14,836 bases of DNA from Bacillota bacterium (GTDB taxonomy: Bacteria > Bacillota > Clostridia > Oscillospirales > Acutalibacteraceae). Position 1 is the stretch's first letter. Each line of letters starts with the position of its first letter. The position numbers and the translations under genes were made by a program. Below the pieces are notes generated by a model. That model was not told the DNA's origin. It saw only the letters and a list, made by a program, of their open reading frames with translations, and ran no database searches. Shown here piece after piece: positions 1 to 7,839 of the stretch. The DNA lies in the NCBI GenBank assembly GCA_023391275.1, contig JAEWBE010000049.1:1-14836 (forward strand), read 5' to 3'.

Positions 1-794
1 ACCTGATTGTATACCGCATGTCGGAACAAAAATATATGATCGTGATTAATGCCGCAAACCGGCTCAAAGATGTGCAGTGGATGAGGACGCATTTATTCGG
101 TGAAGTCACTTTTCGGGATATCTCCGATGAAATGGCCCAAATCGCTTTACAGGGGCCAAAGTCGCCGGATATTCTGCAAAAGCTCGCCGCGCCCGAATCC
201 ATCCCGTTAAAATATTATTCCTGTGTGGAACACGGAAATGTAGCGGGGTTCGCGTGCATCGTTTCCAAAACGGGATATACCGGTGAAAACGGGTTTGAAT
301 TATACTGCGCCCCGCAGGATGCACCGGCTTTGTGGAACGCACTGCTGAAAGCGGGGGAAGAGTTCGGGCTCATTCCGTGCGGACTCGGCGCAAGGGATAC
401 CCTTCGGCTGGAAGCTGCAATGCCGCTGTACGGGCACGAGATGGATGACGGAATTACTCCGCTCGAAACCGGGCTGGGCTTTGCGGTGAAAATGCAAAAA
501 GATGATTTTATCGGGAAAAATGCAATAGAAAAAAAGGGAACGCCCGCTCTTAAACGTGTGGGAGTAAAAATGACCGGGCGCGGAATTGCGCGGGAACATT
601 GTGATGTTTATGCCGGCGATAAACTGATTGGCCACACCACCTCCGGTACGTACTGCCCGTTCCTGGGGTATGCCGTGGCCATGGCGCTGATTGACGCTCA
701 AAGCGCCGATTTGGGTGATGCTATTCAAGTCGATGTCCGAGGGAGAAAAATTGAAGCGGAAATTGTCCCGCTCCCCTTCTATAAAAAGGCGTAA
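1..794 (+). CDS. gcvT: Glycine cleavage system T protein (aminomethyltransferase), 5'-truncated by window edge
   Basis: GcvT takes the aminomethyl group from the lipoyl arm of GcvH, passes the methylene to tetrahydrofolate and releases ammonia. The frame is open from base 3 (LIVYRM), upstream of the first ATG at 18. The family pattern continues through that ATG, so it is an internal Met and the true start lies left of the window. About 264 C-terminal residues are visible of a family length near 360. Recognisable blocks are SKTGYTGENGFELYC, GLGARDTLRLEAAMPLYGHE (folate-binding domain) and the C-terminal barrel segment IGHTTSGTYCPFLGYAVAMAL. It leads a same-strand run with gcvH, gcvPA, gcvPB, lplA and lpdA. 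The 5' regulatory region, where a glycine riboswitch could sit, is outside the window. Identification is firm. Confidence 0.96.
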   Translation, partial: LIVYRMSEQKYMIVINAANRLKDVQWMRTHLFGEVTFRDISDEMAQIALQGPKSPDILQKLAAPESIPLKYYSCVEHGNVAGFACIVSKTGYTGENGFELYCAPQDAPALWNALLKAGEEFGLIPCGLGARDTLRLEAAMPLYGHEMDDGITPLETGLGFAVKMQKDDFIGKNAIEKKGTPALKRVGVKMTGRGIAREHCDVYAGDKLIGHTTSGTYCPFLGYAVAMALIDAQSADLGDAIQVDVRGRKIEAEIVPLPFYKKA

Positions 795-823
795 AGCTGT
801 TCTTTGCTTTGATTACGGCGACC

Positions 824-855
824 TTCTCTCCTGTAATGCAGGAATGCTGGGAGAA
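824..855 (+). other. Small bulged hairpin in the gcvT-gcvH gap
   Basis: The 89-base gap between gcvT and gcvH contains TCCTG (829-833) and CAGGA (839-843) as a perfect 5-bp stem with a 5-base loop. It is extended by TTCTC (824-828) pairing with GAGAA (851-855) across a 7-base bulge. There is no T-tract, so it is not a convincing terminator. It could be a processing or stability element between the first two cistrons. Evidence is sequence complementarity only. Confidence 0.35.
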
Positions 856-883
856 ATAGATATATTTTAGGAGGCTTTTTATT

Positions 884-1264
884 ATGAAAATTCCTACGGA
901 GCTATTGTACACAAAAACACATGAATGGGTCAAAGAGCTTGAAAACGGCAATGTTCAGATCGGTCTGACGGATTTTGCCCAGCACGCACTCGGGGATATT
1001 GTTTTTGTCAATTTGCCGGAAGCCGGTGACGGTATCTCTGCCGGGGACTCTTTTGCGGATGTGGAATCCGTAAAGGCGGTGTCCGACATATTCAGCCCGG
1101 TAACTGGTGTCGTGAATACCGTGAATGAAACTCTTCTGGATGCGCCCCAGTCCATTAACGAAACGCCTTATGAAACGTGGTTGGTCGAAGCGGGGGACAT
1201 TACGGAGAAAGAAGAGCTGCTTTCCCCTGAAGAATACGAACACTTCCTGCAAAAGGGGGAATGA
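884..1264 (+). CDS. gcvH: Glycine cleavage system H protein
   Basis: GcvH is the lipoyl carrier that shuttles the aminomethyl intermediate between the P, T and L proteins. At 126 aa it has the usual length. The N-terminal THEWVK block is at residues 12-17 and the lipoylation motif ESVKAVSD at 61-68, so Lys64 is the predicted attachment site. The C-terminal region carries the INETPYETWL block typical of the fold. The ATG at 884 follows AGGAGG at 869-874 with 9-base spacing, which fixes the start. It is followed 3 bases later by gcvPA, and the ligase that would lipoylate it (lplA) is in the same operon. Confidence 0.98.
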   Translation: MKIPTELLYTKTHEWVKELENGNVQIGLTDFAQHALGDIVFVNLPEAGDGISAGDSFADVESVKAVSDIFSPVTGVVNTVNETLLDAPQSINETPYETWLVEAGDITEKEELLSPEEYEHFLQKGE

Positions 1265-1267
1265 GTC

Positions 1268-2599
1268 ATGGGGAATTATATCCCGTCCACCCCCGCGCAG
1301 CAAAATGAAATGCTGCGCGCAATCGGCTGTTCCTCATTTGATGAACTCTTTTTACAGATTCCGGAACAAATCAAACTAAAAGGTTCCCTTGACCTTCCCG
1401 ATGAAAGCGCGGAACTTGGGGTTCGCCGCACGATGGAGGGAATCTCCGCCGGGAACAAAGTATTCCGGACAATATTCAGGGGCGCGGGCGCGTACCGTCA
1501 TTACATTCCCTCCATTGTAAAGAGCGTCGTCTCCAAAGAGGAGTTCGTAACTGCCTATACCCCTTATCAGGCGGAAATCAGCCAGGGAATTTTACAGTCT
1601 ATTTTTGAATTCCAAACGATGATCTGTGAGTTGACCGGTATGGATGCCGCTAATGCCTCCGTATACGACGGCGCGACCGCGGCGGCGGAAGCGCTGACCA
1701 TGTGCCGTGAGCGCAATAGAACAAAGGCGCTTGTTTCCGCTGCGGTTAACCCGCAGGTAATAGAGACCATGCAGACATATTGCGACGGCGCAGATGTGGA
1801 GCTGATTATTGTACCTGAGAAAAACGGGATGACCGATCCGCAGGCTTTGGCCGCGCTGTTCGATGACGGCTGCGCCTGCTTTTATATGCAGCAGCCCAAT
1901 TTTTACGGCCTTCTGGAAGACGCTCCCAAACTGGGAACGATTGCCCATGACCACGGCGCAAAATTTATTATGGGCTGCAACCCTATTTCCCTTGCCGTTG
2001 TAAAAACGCCTGGCGAATGCGGCGCGGATATTGCCGTCGGCGAGGGGCAGCCGCTCGGGCTTCCGCTTGCATTTGGCGGCCCGTATTTGGGCTTTATGAG
2101 CTGCACCGCCAAACTGATGCGCAAGCTTCCGGGCAGAATCGTGGGGGAAACCACCGATGTGGATGGAAAACGGGCCTATGTTCTTACGCTTCAGGCAAGG
2201 GAACAGCATATCCGCCGGGAAAAAGCTTCCAGCAACATCTGCTCCAATCAGGCGCTGTGCGCGTTGACCGCTTCCGTTTATCTTGCCGCCATGGGGGAGG
2301 AAGGATTAAAAGAAACAGCACGTCAATGTATGGCAAAAGCGCATTATGCGGCACAAAAAATTACGGAAACAGACGGGTTTCGTCTGCGGTTTGACGGGCC
2401 TTTTTTCCATGAATTTGTTACGGTCTGCCCGGGCGATACACAGGAAATACTGCTTAAACTGGAACAAAACGGAATTCTGGGGGGATACCCTCTTTCCGGC
2501 CCGCTCTCAGGCTGCATTTTATGGTGCGTAACCGAAATGAACACCAAAGAGGAGATCGACCGCCTTGTTACGATCTTAAAGGAGGGGTGTGTGCAATGA
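1268..2599 (+). CDS. gcvPA: Glycine dehydrogenase (decarboxylating) subunit 1, GcvPA
   Basis: This is the N-terminal half of the P protein, which in many Firmicutes, archaea and Thermotoga is split into two subunits forming an alpha2-beta2 enzyme. At 443 aa it matches GcvPA length. Visible family blocks are MGNYIPSTP at the N-terminus, RGAGAYRHYIPSIVKSVVS, TPYQAEISQGILQSIFEFQT and YDGATAAAEA, plus the C-terminal LSGCILWCVTEMN segment. The catalytic PLP lysine is not here but in GcvPB. The ATG at 1268 sits 3 bases after the gcvH stop and is preceded by a GGGGGA ribosome binding site at 1255-1260. Its TGA overlaps the gcvPB ATG, implying translational coupling and equal stoichiometry. Confidence 0.97.
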   Translation: MGNYIPSTPAQQNEMLRAIGCSSFDELFLQIPEQIKLKGSLDLPDESAELGVRRTMEGISAGNKVFRTIFRGAGAYRHYIPSIVKSVVSKEEFVTAYTPYQAEISQGILQSIFEFQTMICELTGMDAANASVYDGATAAAEALTMCRERNRTKALVSAAVNPQVIETMQTYCDGADVELIIVPEKNGMTDPQALAALFDDGCACFYMQQPNFYGLLEDAPKLGTIAHDHGAKFIMGCNPISLAVVKTPGECGADIAVGEGQPLGLPLAFGGPYLGFMSCTAKLMRKLPGRIVGETTDVDGKRAYVLTLQAREQHIRREKASSNICSNQALCALTASVYLAAMGEEGLKETARQCMAKAHYAAQKITETDGFRLRFDGPFFHEFVTVCPGDTQEILLKLEQNGILGGYPLSGPLSGCILWCVTEMNTKEEIDRLVTILKEGCVQ

Positions 2600-4035
2600 G
2601 CATTAATATGAAATTAATATTTGAAGAAAGCCATGACGGCAGGGGCTGTTCCATTCTTCCGCCGTGTGATGCGCCCGAAGCGCCGCTTCCTGAAGAATAT
2701 ACGAGGAAAAAACCGCTGCACCTGCCTCAGGTCGCCGAATGTGATATCAGCAGGCATTACACCGCACTTGCAGGACAGACGCATGGCGTGAACGACGGCT
2801 TTTATCCATTGGGTTCCTGCACGATGAAATACAATCCTAAAATCAATGAAGACATGGCTTCGTTGTTTGCGGGCATTCATCCGCTTCAGCCGGCATATAC
2901 CGTACAGGGCTGCATGGAAGTGCTTTCTCTTTCGGAGAAATACCTTTGTGAAATCACAGGGATGGACGCTATGACATTCCAGCCGGCGGCCGGTGCGCAT
3001 GGCGAATTTACCGGACTGCTGCTGATCAAGGCGTATCATAAAGCGCGCGGCGACTGCAAACGTACAAAAATTATCGTTCCTGATTCCGCGCACGGCACAA
3101 ACCCCGCAAGCGCGGCTATGGCCGGCTTTACCGTAATTAATGTCGGCTCCGCCGAGGACGGCTGCGTTGATCTTGAAAAGCTGAAAGGTGTGGTGGGTGA
3201 CGATACAGCCGGTCTAATGCTGACCAATCCCAATACGGTTGGGCTTTTTGATAAAAATATTCTGCAGATAACTGAAATTATCCATGCTGCGGGCGGACTC
3301 ACCTACTATGACGGTGCAAATCTGAATGCGGTCATGGGCATCGTCCGTCCCGGCGATATGGGTTTTGATGCAGTGCATCTTAATTTACACAAGACCTTTT
3401 CCACGCCCCACGGCGGCGGCGGGCCCGGAAGCGGACCGGTGGGCTGCAAAAAGCTGCTGGCGCCCTATCTGCCTGCCCCGCGTGTTTTGGAACAGGACGG
3501 TCAATTTGTATTTGACGAAAAGAATCGGCAGAGTATTGGGCGTGTGAAACAATTTTATGGGAATTTCCTTGTTGTTGTCCGCGCGCTTACGTACTTGATT
3601 TCGCTTGGAAAACAGGGAATACCGCAGGTTTCGAAAAATGCCGTACTCAACGCAAATTATATGATGCACCTCCTTTCCGAAAAATACGACATGGCTTTCC
3701 CCGGGGGATGCATGCATGAGTTTGTAATGACTCTGGAATCCCTGAAAAAAGAAAAGGATGTTTCCGCTTTGGACATTGCCAAAGGTTTGCTGGATTACGG
3801 GATTCATCCGCCGACCATGTATTTTCCTTTGATTGTGCACGAAGCCTTGATGGTGGAGCCGACGGAAACGGAATCGAAGGAAACGCTTGAACAGGCCGCG
3901 GAGATTTTTATGCAGCTCTATTCCGCTGCACAAACCGCGCCGGAACAGCTGCACAGCGCCCCTGTCACAACCCCGGTGCGCCGCCTGGATGAAGTGGGTG
4001 CCGCGCGGAACCCGCGGATTCGCTATCAGTTTTAA
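2596..4035 (+). CDS. gcvPB: Glycine dehydrogenase (decarboxylating) subunit 2, GcvPB (PLP-binding)
   Basis: This catalytic half of the split P protein decarboxylates glycine through a PLP Schiff base and transfers the residue to GcvH. At 479 aa it has typical length. Blocks include PLGSCTMKYNPKINE, GAHGEFTGLLLIKAYH, DSAHGTNPASAAMAGF, YDGANLNA and NLHKTFSTPHGGGGPGSGP. The lysine of HKTFSTP is residue 266, the expected PLP lysine. The frame is open further upstream (to 2521), but that stretch lies inside gcvPA. The ATG at 2596 overlaps the gcvPA TGA (ATGA) and follows AAAGGAGG (2578-2585) at 10-base spacing, so 2596 is the start. Confidence is high. Confidence 0.97.
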   Translation: MSINMKLIFEESHDGRGCSILPPCDAPEAPLPEEYTRKKPLHLPQVAECDISRHYTALAGQTHGVNDGFYPLGSCTMKYNPKINEDMASLFAGIHPLQPAYTVQGCMEVLSLSEKYLCEITGMDAMTFQPAAGAHGEFTGLLLIKAYHKARGDCKRTKIIVPDSAHGTNPASAAMAGFTVINVGSAEDGCVDLEKLKGVVGDDTAGLMLTNPNTVGLFDKNILQITEIIHAAGGLTYYDGANLNAVMGIVRPGDMGFDAVHLNLHKTFSTPHGGGGPGSGPVGCKKLLAPYLPAPRVLEQDGQFVFDEKNRQSIGRVKQFYGNFLVVVRALTYLISLGKQGIPQVSKNAVLNANYMMHLLSEKYDMAFPGGCMHEFVMTLESLKKEKDVSALDIAKGLLDYGIHPPTMYFPLIVHEALMVEPTETESKETLEQAAEIFMQLYSAAQTAPEQLHSAPVTTPVRRLDEVGAARNPRIRYQF

Positions 4036-4070
4036 AATTCTTCGGAACGGTTGCTGAAGGAGGAACCACA

Positions 4071-5066
4071 TTGATCACAAAAACCCTGTATTATTGTTCA
4101 AAGCAATTTGTTCCCTATGAAAATCTTGCGACGGAAGCCTGCCTGATGGAGTCGGTGCAGGCAGGGTGCTGTATTTTATATCTTTGGCAAAATAAAAAAA
4201 CGGTTGTAATCGGCAGGAACCAGAACTGCTGGAAAGAATGTAATGTCGGAAAACTGGAAAACGACGGAGGATATCTGGTTCGCCGGCTTTCAGGCGGCGG
4301 GGCCGTTTTCCATGATTTAGGGAATCTTAATTTTACGTTTCTGGTGCGTCAGGAAGATTATGATGTTGACAAGCAGCTGGAAGTCATCTTACGCGCGGTG
4401 AACCTGCTGGGAATCCATGCTGAAAAATCCGGCAGGAACGATATTACCGTGGACGGCAGAAAATTTTCAGGCAATGCCTTTTATTCTCAGGCAGGGCACT
4501 GCTATCACCACGGCACTTTGCTGCTTCAGGTGGATATGGAGAAATTATCTCATTATTTGAATGTATCCCGCGAAAAACTGGAGTCCAAGGGCGTGGCCTC
4601 AGTCAAGTCCCGTGTCGCCAACTTAATCGATTATTGTCCTGCTATTACCGTGGATTTAATGAAAGAGAAGCTGCTTGAAGCTTTTGCCCAGGTATACGGA
4701 ACTGTACCGGAGGAACTGGAGGACGATCTGCTTGACAGGCAAAGAATTTCAGAGCTTACGGAAAAGTTTTCCTCATGGGAATGGATTTTCGGTAAAAAAA
4801 TCCCGTTTACTTTCGAGGCCGAACGGCGCTTTCCGTGGGGGAATATCCAGATGCAGCTTCAGGTGGATAAAGGAATCATCACACAGGCCGCCGTTTATTC
4901 CGATGCAATGGCCGGTGAGCTGATTTCCGGCATTCATCTAGAAGGATGCGCCTTTTCTTCCAAGGCGATGTCCGGCAGGGTGAAAGAACTGTCTGAACAG
5001 CAGAACAGCTCCGCTGTTGGGGTCATAGAAGATATCTGCCGGTTTATAAAGGAACAGAATATCTGA
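4071..5066 (+). CDS. lplA: Lipoate-protein ligase A
   Basis: LplA activates free lipoate with ATP to lipoyl-AMP and transfers it to the lysine of acceptor proteins, here most plausibly GcvH. At 331 aa it is full-length, with the N-terminal catalytic (biotin/lipoate ligase fold) and C-terminal accessory domains in one chain. RRLSGGGAVFHD spans residues 71-82. RKFSGNAFY follows, with Lys131 matching the lysine that contacts lipoyl-AMP in E. coli LplA. HHGTLLLQ and SVKSRVANL are also present. The start is TTG at 4071, supported by AAGGAGG (4057-4063) at 7-base spacing. It follows gcvPB by 35 bases. No lipA or lipB is present in the window, so dependence on scavenged lipoate is possible but not shown. 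Confidence 0.95.
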   Translation: MITKTLYYCSKQFVPYENLATEACLMESVQAGCCILYLWQNKKTVVIGRNQNCWKECNVGKLENDGGYLVRRLSGGGAVFHDLGNLNFTFLVRQEDYDVDKQLEVILRAVNLLGIHAEKSGRNDITVDGRKFSGNAFYSQAGHCYHHGTLLLQVDMEKLSHYLNVSREKLESKGVASVKSRVANLIDYCPAITVDLMKEKLLEAFAQVYGTVPEELEDDLLDRQRISELTEKFSSWEWIFGKKIPFTFEAERRFPWGNIQMQLQVDKGIITQAAVYSDAMAGELISGIHLEGCAFSSKAMSGRVKELSEQQNSSAVGVIEDICRFIKEQNI

Positions 5067-5072
5067 GGGGCT

Positions 5073-5142
5073 GCACAAATCAATCATGGCACCTATCATT
5101 TTAACTGGGTTTTGTGCCTTTCCGGCACAAGCCGGAAAGGCA
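5073..5142 (+). promoter_or_regulatory. lpdA leader with mutually exclusive hairpins; one buries the ribosome binding site
   Basis: The 84-base lplA-lpdA gap contains a perfect 12-bp stem, 5115-5126 with 5131-5142, around a 4-base ACAA loop. Its 3' arm contains GGAAAGG (5134-5140), the only Shine-Dalgarno-like sequence upstream of the lpdA ATG. TTGTGCC (5112-5118) also pairs perfectly with GGCACAA (5124-5130) around TTTCC, which is incompatible with the first stem and leaves GGAAAGG free. A third segment, GCACAAA (5073-5079), can pair with TTTGTGC (5111-5117). No T-tract follows, so termination is unlikely. The base pairing is seen directly; a regulatory switch is an inference. Confidence 0.55.
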
Positions 5143-5150
5143 TGGCTATA

Positions 5151-6566
5151 ATGATGCAAAACGAATTTGACCTGGTCGTAATCGGTGCGGGACCGGGCGG
5201 TTACGTGGCCGCAGTGAAGGCCGCGCAGTATGGAATGAAAACCGCGGTAGTGGAAAACCGTGAAATCGGCGGAACCTGTTTGAACCGCGGCTGTATTCCT
5301 ACAAAAACGTTCCTTCATACGGCGGAACTTTTGCGTGAAATAAATAATTGTGAGGCATTGGGTATCCATACGCAGGGAGCAACTTTTCACCCGGAGGAAA
5401 TGTTTGCCCGCAAGGAGGAAGTCGTTTCTCAGCTAAGAGCCGGAATCGAGCAGCTTTTCAAATCCAATCAAATCGATTATATTGAGGGGCATGCCACCAT
5501 AGTCGGGGAACATCAGATCACCGTATGCAATAACACGGGCGAACAGATGATTTCTGCCGCGCATATTCTGATTGCCTCCGGCTCCGTTCCCTTTAAGCCG
5601 CAGATTGAAGGAATTGATTTACCCGGCGTGGTAACCAGTGATGAGCTTCTTTCCATGAATCAAAAATTTTACCGTTCTCTTACGATCATCGGCGGCGGCG
5701 TCATCGGAATGGAATTTGCGGAAATATATAACGCGCTTGGCAGTGAGGTGACGGTAATTGAGGCAATGGATAAAATATTGCCGTCTATGGACAGAGAAAT
5801 TTCTCAAAACCTTACGATGATTCTAAAAAAGAGGGGGGTAAAAATTCATACCGCTTCCACTGTGGAAAGTATCCGCGGCGAAAACGGCCTGACCTGTTCT
5901 TTTCAGGAAAAAGGAACCGTGCAGACGGTATCCTCTGAAGGGATTTTGGTAGCCGTCGGCAGGAAGCCAAACATGGACCGGCTGTTCGGTGAACAGGTCT
6001 CCATTTCTCGTGAACGCGGGGGAATTGCGGTAGACGACAGTTACCGGACTTCCCTCCCTTCCGTGTACGCAGTCGGCGACGTGATTCAAGGCGTGCAGCT
6101 GGCTCATGTGGCCTCCGCTCAGGGAATCAACGCCGTTTCCGCCATGCTGAACAGGCCTGCTCCGATCAATATGGCGGTGATTCCCTCGTGTGTATACACT
6201 AATCCTGAAATTGCCTGTGTCGGTCTCAACGCTGAACAGGCAAAAGCAAAGGGGATTGCTGTAAAAACCGGGAAATTCTTAATGTCGGCAAATGGCAAGT
6301 CTGTCATTACCCGTCAGGAGCGCGGCTTCATAAAAATTGTTTCCGACGAAAAAACCGATGTGGTTTTAGGGGCGCAGTTGATGTGTGCGCACGCAACCGA
6401 TTTAATCAGCGAACTTTCCGCAGCCATTGCCAACGGGTTAACCTGTGCGCAATTGTCGGGGGTGATTCGCCCGCATCCCACTTTTTCAGAGGGAATTACG
6501 GAAGCGGCGGAAGATACTCAGGGTGCTGCGATTCATATTGCTCCTAAAAGAAAACAGAGTAATTAA
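5151..6566 (+). CDS. lpdA: Dihydrolipoyl dehydrogenase (glycine cleavage L protein)
   Basis: Lpd is a FAD flavoprotein that reoxidises the dihydrolipoyl arm of GcvH with NAD+. At 471 aa it has the classical length without an N-terminal lipoyl domain. FAD-binding IGAGPGGYVAA is at residues 11-21, and the redox disulphide GGTCLNRGC has Cys43 and Cys48. A NAD-binding IGGGVIGMEFAE and a second FAD motif VYAVGDV follow. The C-terminal HPTFSEGITEAAED supplies the active-site His-Glu pair. The frame is open to a TTG at 5112, and an in-frame ATG at 5142 also exists. GGAAAGG at 5134-5140 gives 10-base spacing to ATG 5151 and only 1 to 5142, so 5151 is preferred. It is the last gene of the operon. Confidence 0.95.
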   Translation: MMQNEFDLVVIGAGPGGYVAAVKAAQYGMKTAVVENREIGGTCLNRGCIPTKTFLHTAELLREINNCEALGIHTQGATFHPEEMFARKEEVVSQLRAGIEQLFKSNQIDYIEGHATIVGEHQITVCNNTGEQMISAAHILIASGSVPFKPQIEGIDLPGVVTSDELLSMNQKFYRSLTIIGGGVIGMEFAEIYNALGSEVTVIEAMDKILPSMDREISQNLTMILKKRGVKIHTASTVESIRGENGLTCSFQEKGTVQTVSSEGILVAVGRKPNMDRLFGEQVSISRERGGIAVDDSYRTSLPSVYAVGDVIQGVQLAHVASAQGINAVSAMLNRPAPINMAVIPSCVYTNPEIACVGLNAEQAKAKGIAVKTGKFLMSANGKSVITRQERGFIKIVSDEKTDVVLGAQLMCAHATDLISELSAAIANGLTCAQLSGVIRPHPTFSEGITEAAEDTQGAAIHIAPKRKQSN

Positions 6567-6575
6567 CTGCCGAAA

Positions 6576-6619
6576 ATTGACGCCGGGACTCCAAACAAAT
6601 AAGGAGTCCCGGCGTCAAT
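6576..6619. terminator. Convergent (bidirectional) terminator after lpdA
   Basis: A perfect 17-bp inverted repeat (6576-6592 with 6603-6619) surrounds a 10-base A-rich loop. It lies between the convergent ends of lpdA (+, stop at 6566) and the aldo/keto reductase (-, stop at 6676). On the minus strand the stem runs into ATTTTC, while on the plus strand the tail is CATTTAACAG, so U-richness is better for minus-strand transcripts. It most likely closes both units. Confidence 0.8.
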
Positions 6620-6675
6620 CATTTAACAGTATTTACGAATTCAGGCCGACCATTACCGCTTTATCGTGTATGATT

Positions 6676-7698
6676 TCAGACCGTATGGGCGGCGTAAAAT
6701 TTGTTGTATTCGCCCAGCATGAATTGCAGCAAATTCGGCGTGTCCAGTCCATACGGACAATGGTTTTTACAGTGATTGCAGTGAGTGCAGTCATTAATCC
6801 GCTCCATCTTTGCTTTGAATTCATCTGTCAAAAAGGTCTGATAAGGGGACCTTGTAAGTAAAAGCGAAATACGCGCCGCTGTTTCAATCGGAATATTGGC
6901 CGGACAGGGCTGGCAATATCCGCAGCCACGACAAAATGCTCCCGCAAGCTCACGGCGGTCATGGTCAATAATTTTCTGCATGGCCTCGTCTAAAACAGGA
7001 GGATTTTTCTCATATGCAAGAAATTCGTCGAGTTCACTTTCACGCTGGATTCCCCAGATTGGAAGCACATTGTCAAACTGCCTTAAAAAGGCGAATGTGC
7101 TGGCCGCGTTGGTGATAAGCCCGCCGGACATGGCTTTCATGGCAATCAGACCGATGTCATTCTCTTTGCAAAGGCGGATCAGTTCAAGATCTTTGTCCGA
7201 CGACAGGGAGCTTAAAGGGAACTGGATTGTGTCAAAGCGTTTATCCCGGGCCGCTTTCAGCGCCACATCCAGCCGATGATTCGTAATTCCTAAAAAGCGG
7301 ATATACCCCTTTGCTTTTGCCTCGAGCAATCCCTGATAAAGTCCGTCCGGATCATCATAATCAGGAACAGCAGAGGGATTATGTAATTGATAAATATCGA
7401 TTACATCTGTTTTCAGCGCTTTTAGGCTCGTTTCCAAATCATGCAGAAGAGATTTTTTATCTTTTGCCATGCTTTTGGTTGCGATAAAAATGTGATTTCG
7501 CACGCCTGAAAATGCCTTGCCCACCTTTTCTTCGCTGTCGGTATAGGCTCTTGCCGTATCAAAAAAATTAATACCGTTGTCGTATGCCTTTTGTAAAAGA
7601 GGAACAGCGTCGTCAAAACCAATTCTTTGAATGGGCAGCGCACCGAATCCGCTTCTGGAGGCGACTATATTCGTTCGTCCAAGCCGTAAGGTTTCCAT
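6676..7698 (-). CDS. Aldo/keto reductase with C-terminal 4Fe-4S ferredoxin-like domain
   Basis: This is an NAD(P)H-type TIM-barrel oxidoreductase fused to an iron-sulphur module. From the chosen start it has 340 aa. The AKR tetrad is visible as Asp47 and Tyr52 (FFDTARAYTDSE), Lys75 (IATKS) and His106 (YQLHN). Near residues 255-305 come two cysteine clusters, CRGCGYCQPCP and CTHCNHCKNHCPYG, the layout of a 2[4Fe-4S] ferredoxin domain. Such fusions are common in clostridia, and their substrates are mostly unknown. The frame is open upstream to 7815. The ATG at 7698 is 9 bases from GAAAGG (7708-7713), whereas the ATG at 7707 abuts it, so 7698 is chosen. The gene appears monocistronic, with its own candidate promoter. 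Confidence 0.9.
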   Translation of the reverse strand: METLRLGRTNIVASRSGFGALPIQRIGFDDAVPLLQKAYDNGINFFDTARAYTDSEEKVGKAFSGVRNHIFIATKSMAKDKKSLLHDLETSLKALKTDVIDIYQLHNPSAVPDYDDPDGLYQGLLEAKAKGYIRFLGITNHRLDVALKAARDKRFDTIQFPLSSLSSDKDLELIRLCKENDIGLIAMKAMSGGLITNAASTFAFLRQFDNVLPIWGIQRESELDEFLAYEKNPPVLDEAMQKIIDHDRRELAGAFCRGCGYCQPCPANIPIETAARISLLLTRSPYQTFLTDEFKAKMERINDCTHCNHCKNHCPYGLDTPNLLQFMLGEYNKFYAAHTV

Positions 7699-7723
7699 TT
7701 TGGTCATCCTTTCAAATTTCCTG

Positions 7724-7752
7724 AGTATAATTTCAAATAATATATTTTTTAA
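7724..7752 (-). promoter_or_regulatory. Candidate sigma-A-type promoter for the aldo/keto reductase
   Basis: On the minus strand TTAAAA (7752-7747) and TATACT (7729-7724) are separated by exactly 17 bases, in a strongly AT-rich gap upstream of the reductase ribosome binding site. The -35 matches consensus at 4 of 6 positions and the -10 at 5 of 6. This is an inference from hexamer match and spacing. Confidence 0.4.
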
Positions 7753-7839
7753 CATTTTATCATAAAAATGGATCAAAAACAAGAAATGAAAAGCATCAGA
7801 AGTCAGGATATCCACGTTAGTCCAAACGACTGCAATTAC

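Noticed and set aside
1592..2209. Minus-strand open frame (205 aa) opposite gcvPA
   Set aside because: It is antisense to a conserved gene, with no domain and no start signals.
3385..4071. Long minus-strand open frame (228 aa) opposite gcvPB
   Set aside because: It lies wholly antisense to a firmly identified gene, has no ribosome binding site or recognisable motif, and is explained by codon bias of gcvPB.
5112..5150. N-terminal extension of Lpd from TTG 5112
   Set aside because: It would begin inside the leader hairpins with no ribosome binding site upstream, and it adds residues not seen before the FAD motif of the family.
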